From an uncultured Prevotella sp. (GTDB taxonomy: Bacteria; Bacteroidota; Bacteroidia; Bacteroidales; Bacteroidaceae), in the NCBI GenBank assembly GCA_900546575.1, contig URDM01000092.1, forward strand, positions 1 to 9,623: a DNA stretch of 9,623 nucleotides, read 5' to 3'. The notes under the pieces are model-generated. The model was not told where the DNA came from and did no database searches. It saw only the letters and a list, made by a program, of their open reading frames with translations. Below are positions 7,201 through 9,623 of this stretch, piece after piece. Both the position numbers and the translations under genes were made by a program. The number at the start of each line of letters is the position of its first letter. Position 1 is the stretch's first letter.

Positions 7201-7890
7201 CTGCAAATTGCCTCCATAACCGTACACTTTCACACGGTCGGGATTGCTGAATCCGGCTTTGCGCATTAGTTCGGTGGTGAGCTGATATACTCCAGTTGAC
7301 GGCACACGTATCTTAACCCATCGTCCGGAGCGCAACACGCTGTGCTGGGCGTAGCGGTCTTGCGGTGCAACAGCATCTGCATGGAGGGCTTCACCCATTC
7401 GTGTAATGGAGTTAAGACGGCTTATTCGTTCTGCAACATTGCCCGTTTTGAGGTTGGCAATATTGCCTGTTTCGTTAACTGAAATAATGTTGGCGCTACG
7501 CACAGGAGTTGCCGATCGGCGCAACATAAAGCTCACCAGCACCTGCCAACGACCCTCACGCATCACTACGGGACAAAAAGTTGTGAGCAGCGAAGGCTGC
7601 TTGCGGTCCATCACAACGCTTGTTTCAAGACGAGGTTGGGCTGCGGGCAAATTGGGTTCAATGCGCTGATAGGCTTCAATGTCGGCACGTGGCATGTCGG
7701 CATATTCTGCATAGGCTATGCTAAAAGAATAAACCGAGTCGCGATAATTAGCGGGTAGCGACTCGGTATGAGTGAATATGGGCAGCACAGAGTCGACCCT
7801 CACCTCCTTGGCTGTGAGATTATAGAACTTCTGGGCACTTGCCTGAACAGCGGCAAGAAGCAGGGTCAAGACTATGTATAAGTTGCGCAT
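4267..7890 (-). CDS. porU: Type IX secretion sortase PorU (C25 cysteine peptidase)
   Basis: A 1207-residue surface protease of the gingipain (C25) family. It removes the C-terminal domain from type IX cargo and joins the new end to anionic LPS at the outer membrane. A signal peptide covers residues 1-19 (cleavage at ASA-Gln20). After a beta-rich N-terminal region, the peptidase fold spans roughly 465-850. The catalytic His718 is in YTGHGS (715-720) and Cys751 in VTVGCDF (747-753). Their 33-residue spacing equals that of the gingipain RgpB (His211/Cys244) and of P. gingivalis PorU (His657/Cys690), as I remember those. An acidic MGDDGDDNRH stretch (647-656) fits a conserved C25 region. Beta-sandwich-like segments follow, then a type IX C-terminal domain at about 1110-1207 (NNPATTSTTF, VDVRIEVLDMSGRLL, DTGVYLYRV, KKLIVV). 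In PorU this domain is known to be retained rather than cleaved. The gene begins 15 bases after the FAH-family gene and is followed by porV. Confidence 0.95.
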   Translation of the reverse strand: MRNLYIVLTLLLAAVQASAQKFYNLTAKEVRVDSVLPIFTHTESLPANYRDSVYSFSIAYAEYADMPRADIEAYQRIEPNLPAAQPRLETSVVMDRKQPSLLTTFCPVVMREGRWQVLVSFMLRRSATPVRSANIISVNETGNIANLKTGNVAERISRLNSITRMGEALHADAVAPQDRYAQHSVLRSGRWVKIRVPSTGVYQLTTELMRKAGFSNPDRVKVYGYGGNLQSETLDPDYLIATDDLHEVPTCTIGSRRLMFACGPVSWSSNDAMRRTRNSYSDYGYYFLTDDGTEPQKLDSADFVSTFYPSADYYHDLYEVDGFSWHHGGRNLYDSRQVQSGDSLVLTFEAPEKALTGRLMANVTSGGSTSVEVKLNGRRLGTLNTTASEPLYISGFQSSGTYDIVCDESRKHQTVSLHVLSGDPMRLDFVSLTWNTPHQLGNLATDALPVPEYVYAITNQDHHSDPQADMVIIIPTSQKLLAQARRLKQLHEKADGMRVNIVPADELYNEFSSGTPDASAYRRYLKMLYDRATTVADQPKYLVLFGSCMWDNRMLTSECRQMKADDYLLAYESEESFDKRLSYIDDSFYGMLDDGEGLRPLYVDKVDVAVGRFPVTTAADAKTMVDKIESYMKNAGGASWLNEIMFMGDDGDDNRHMKDADVVAEQVIAENPALRVNKVMWDSYPAVIQTSGVTYPGASKAIMRQQNKGALIMDYTGHGSEHQFSHENVLFLKDFREFSNTNMPLWVTVGCDFMPFDAPVDNIGVTAVLNEKGGVAAFIGSTRTVYSTYNAELHSPLMRFLLSHDDDGRALPIGEALRRAKNTASYKRLAENSRQFSLLGDPAMRLWNPRPLMVIDSIGDVDVAKGGKAAMRAGALVKVKGHIEGMETFAGKATLLVRDRNEMVVCYNNQNAADQPMEFHDRKAMLYNGESKVVDGKFEFTFAVPKDISYSDEEGLINVFAIDDAHTKVVNGYCNSFTVGGSDIADNDSIGPSVYCYLNSPTFQNGDRVNPTPYFVAEITDRDGINAAGAGVGHDMQLVIDGKTELTYTLNDNFQYDFGSYTTGSTYYCLPELEEGEHRLKFTAWDILNNPTTQELRFRVARGLKPTFSISCTNNPATTSTTFVIANDRTGSNVDVRIEVLDMSGRLLWRHDESGVSTASAYTVDWNLKLDNGQQLDTGVYLYRVRLASDGASRMSKAKKLIVVGNK

Positions 7891-7905
7891 ATTCGTTTAA
7901 TATTG

Positions 7906-8523
7906 TTATTTGCAATTGAATTCGAGCACCTTGCGGTCTTCTATATATCCCTCAAGGTGGTCGTCAATGTGTACGGGGCCGACTCCGGCAGGCGTTCCTG
8001 TATACAGAATGTCACCGGTCTTGAGCGTGAAATACTGTGATATATAGGCTATGAGCTGGTCGACACGATAGAGCATATCGCTCGTGCATCCCTCCTGAAC
8101 GGTGTTGCCGTTGATGTCGAGATGGAAGTGCAGGGCCTGAATATCACGGAATTTGTCCAGCGAAACCCATTCGCCCAGGGCAGCGCTTCCGTCAAATCCC
8201 TTGCACAAATCCCATGGCTTGCCTTCCGCACGCAGCTTCTTCTGCAGTTCGCGAGCCGTAAAATCGATGCCGACGGTAACGGCATCGTAATAGCGATGGG
8301 CAAAACGCTCGGAAATATTCTTGCCCAACTTGCTGATGCGCACTACGATTTCGGTCTCGTAATCGATGCGACCCATATGGTCGGGAATAAAGAACGGCTT
8401 GTGATCCTTGAGCACTGCCGAGTCAGCTTTGGTGAAAATCACCGGCTCCTCTGGTTTAAATAACGAGCCATGAAGCTCTTTATTGTGTTCAAGGTAGTTC
8501 ATACCTACGGCAAAAATCTTCAT
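7906..8523 (-). CDS. Fumarylacetoacetate hydrolase family protein (FAHD1/YcgM-like)
   Basis: A 205-residue single-domain protein of the FAH family, whose small members hydrolyse acylpyruvates, decarboxylate oxaloacetate or isomerise related dioxo acids using Mg2+ or Mn2+. The metal-ligand pattern is present: Glu56 and Glu58 in DYETEIVV (54-61) and Asp87 in TVGIDFTAR (83-91). The Glu56-Asp87 spacing of 31 equals that of human FAHD1 (Glu71/Asp102). CKGFDGSAALGEW (107-119) and GDILYTGTPAGVG (170-182) are the other family hallmarks. The start at 8523 (MKIFAVGMNYLEHN) is preferred over the in-frame ATG at 8559, which adds 12 residues without family resemblance; A-rich sequence precedes 8523. No signal peptide, so cytoplasmic. 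It ends 15 bases before porU and probably shares its transcript. The same neighbour occurs next to porU in P. gingivalis as I recall, but no link to secretion is known. The substrate cannot be told from the sequence. Confidence 0.92.
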   Translation of the reverse strand: MKIFAVGMNYLEHNKELHGSLFKPEEPVIFTKADSAVLKDHKPFFIPDHMGRIDYETEIVVRISKLGKNISERFAHRYYDAVTVGIDFTARELQKKLRAEGKPWDLCKGFDGSAALGEWVSLDKFRDIQALHFHLDINGNTVQEGCTSDMLYRVDQLIAYISQYFTLKTGDILYTGTPAGVGPVHIDDHLEGYIEDRKVLEFNCK

Positions 8524-8648
8524 TTTATTAAAATTGACAAGTTGACGTGTTGGCAGCAAACGACTCTACAGACTATAGAACAGACTTGTTTATAGACCAT
8601 AAATGTGAATTATCCCCGATAATCTTGGCAACGACGTCTACATTAAAC

Positions 8649-8683
8649 AAAAAGCCGTGAAAGAGTTTTCACTCCTCACGGCT
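8649..8683 (-). terminator. Intrinsic terminator of tsf
   Basis: On the minus strand AGCCGTGA pairs with TCACGGCT, extended inward by GGAGT with ACTC after one wobble and one bulged T, and closed by a GAAA loop. The 3' arm runs into five T residues (8649-8653). It begins about 35 bases after the tsf stop. The remaining part of the 8524-8717 gap shows no convincing full promoter for the FAH-family gene. Confidence 0.92.
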
Positions 8684-8717
8684 CCTATATAATATATGTG
8701 TAATTGATTTATTCCAA

Positions 8718-9623
8718 TTACTCAGCAGCAAGAGTGAAGCGCTTGTAAGCAACGATCTTCAGCTCCTTGTCCTGCTTCTTGAGGTAGTCAGCAACGCTCT
8801 GCTTGTCGCCGTCGCCGAACTGGAACTCCTGACAAACGAGGCAGTTCTCCTTAAGGAACTTGCCAACACGACCCTTAGCGATGTTCTGGATCATGTTCTC
8901 GTTGAGGTTAGCAGCCTTCTCAGCAGAAACGGTCTCCTTGATCTCGCGGAACTTAGCAACATCCTCAGCTGTGATCCAACCCTTGCCCTGGTTAGACTCG
9001 ATGTGGTCCTCAGAGTCGAAGTGGTTAGGATTGAGGCCAGCCTTCTTAACAGCTACCTCTACAGCCTTCTCGATCTGCTCTTCCTTAGTCTTCTGAACAG
9101 CAACCTTGTACTCTTCATCCTTAACTTCCTCAGGTACTGAAGCCTCATCAAGAGCGATAGGCTTCATAGCAGCAACCTGCATAGCTATCTTGTGACCAGC
9201 CTCCTCGTTGTTCTGATTGAGCTGTACCATGGTGCAGAGAGTATGCTTGCCCATGTGGTCGTAAACCTCGATGTTCTCACCCTCGAGAACGTTGTAGCCG
9301 TCAAGCTCCATCTTCTCGCCAGTGATACCAGAGCGCTGTGTAACAGCAGCCTGAACGTCAGCCTCACCGAACTTGAGAGCCTTAACCTCGTCGAGAGTAT
9401 GAGCCTTAGCGGCGATAGCAGCGTCGAGGATGTCAGAAGTCAGCTGGATGAAGTCAGCACCGTTGGCAACGAAGTCAGTCTCGCACTTCAAAGCGATCAT
9501 AGCAGCGAATCCGTCAACGTTCTTAACGAGTACACAACCGTTTGAAGTCTCGCGGTCAGAACGCTTAGCAGCGATAGCGAGTCCACGCTCACGGAGCAAC
9601 TCCTTTGCCTTATCGAAATCACC
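8718..9623 (-). CDS. tsf: Translation elongation factor Ts, N-terminus cut by the window edge
   Basis: 301 residues are visible and the frame is open to the right edge; about 27-30 N-terminal residues (most of the UBA-like ribosome/EF-Tu contact domain) are missing. EF-Ts is the cytoplasmic nucleotide exchange factor that releases GDP from EF-Tu. The end of the N-terminal domain (GDFDKAKELLRERGLA) and the TDFV motif (visible residues 49-52, within KCETDFVAN), which contacts the EF-Tu nucleotide-binding domain, are clear. The protein is longer than the 283-residue E. coli EF-Ts, as in other Bacteroidales, with a second exchange subdomain carrying the KKAGLNPNHFDSEDH stretch. Codon use is strongly biased, with frequent AAG, GAG, AAC and GCT, as expected for an abundant translation factor. 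The usual upstream partner rpsB would lie beyond the right edge. A strong terminator follows the stop. Confidence 0.97.
   Translation of the reverse strand, partial: GDFDKAKELLRERGLAIAAKRSDRETSNGCVLVKNVDGFAAMIALKCETDFVANGADFIQLTSDILDAAIAAKAHTLDEVKALKFGEADVQAAVTQRSGITGEKMELDGYNVLEGENIEVYDHMGKHTLCTMVQLNQNNEEAGHKIAMQVAAMKPIALDEASVPEEVKDEEYKVAVQKTKEEQIEKAVEVAVKKAGLNPNHFDSEDHIESNQGKGWITAEDVAKFREIKETVSAEKAANLNENMIQNIAKGRVGKFLKENCLVCQEFQFGDGDKQSVADYLKKQDKELKIVAYKRFTLAAE

Noticed and set aside
1958..8542. Shared 12-mer AAATTGACAAGT upstream of purB (1958-1969) and of the FAH gene (8531-8542)
   Set aside because: The two copies sit at very different distances from their start codons and in A/T-rich sequence, so chance is a sufficient explanation.

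Overview
The window looks like chromosomal DNA of a Bacteroidales bacterium, most likely Prevotella or a close relative. The evidence is the type IX secretion genes porU and porV, two promoter-like sites fitting the Bacteroidetes pattern TTTG-(about 20)-TAnnTTTG, start sites preceded by A/T-rich sequence rather than a strong Shine-Dalgarno, and an EF-Ts of Bacteroidales type. This placement is from memory of the families, not from a search. Every gene I can support lies on the minus strand, so transcription runs from the right end of the window to the left.

In transcription order, the right end holds tsf (EF-Ts), which lacks only its N-terminus and ends in a clear intrinsic terminator at 8649-8683. 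After a 194-base gap comes a tight cluster: a fumarylacetoacetate hydrolase (FAH) family enzyme, porU (type IX sortase, gingipain-like C25 peptidase, with a 15-base gap before it), porV (outer-membrane shuttle protein, 52-base gap) and ispF (isoprenoid MEP pathway). As I recall, Porphyromonas gingivalis has the same order around PG0025-PG0028. PorU and PorV act together at the outer membrane: PorV carries exported cargo and PorU removes the cargo C-terminal signal and attaches the cargo to A-LPS. FAH and IspF are housekeeping neighbours with no known role in secretion.

The porV-ispF gap is the least ordinary stretch. It holds arrays of a 7-base repeat (TTGAATG type) in opposite orientations, which form a 33-base inverted repeat (31 of 33 matching). 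These are interleaved with small palindromes that all have 3-base loops, and one 11-bp palindrome covers the porV stop codon. After ispF there are three copies of a 16-base element (one inverted), which make a strong terminator hairpin plus a spare copy.

The left third holds a free-standing tRNA-Val(UAC) gene with its own promoter and a UUCG-loop terminator, then purB (adenylosuccinate lyase) with a promoter-like -7 element, then the beginning of a gene with a low-complexity Gly/Gln/Arg-rich N-terminus. That gene is probably an rRNA pseudouridine synthase of the RluB/RsuA type, but its catalytic domain lies outside the window. No gene-free stretch exceeds 300 bases. I found no CRISPR array, phage, transposase or defence locus. 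The window is mostly a conserved core region, and the odd material is in the intergenic repeats.
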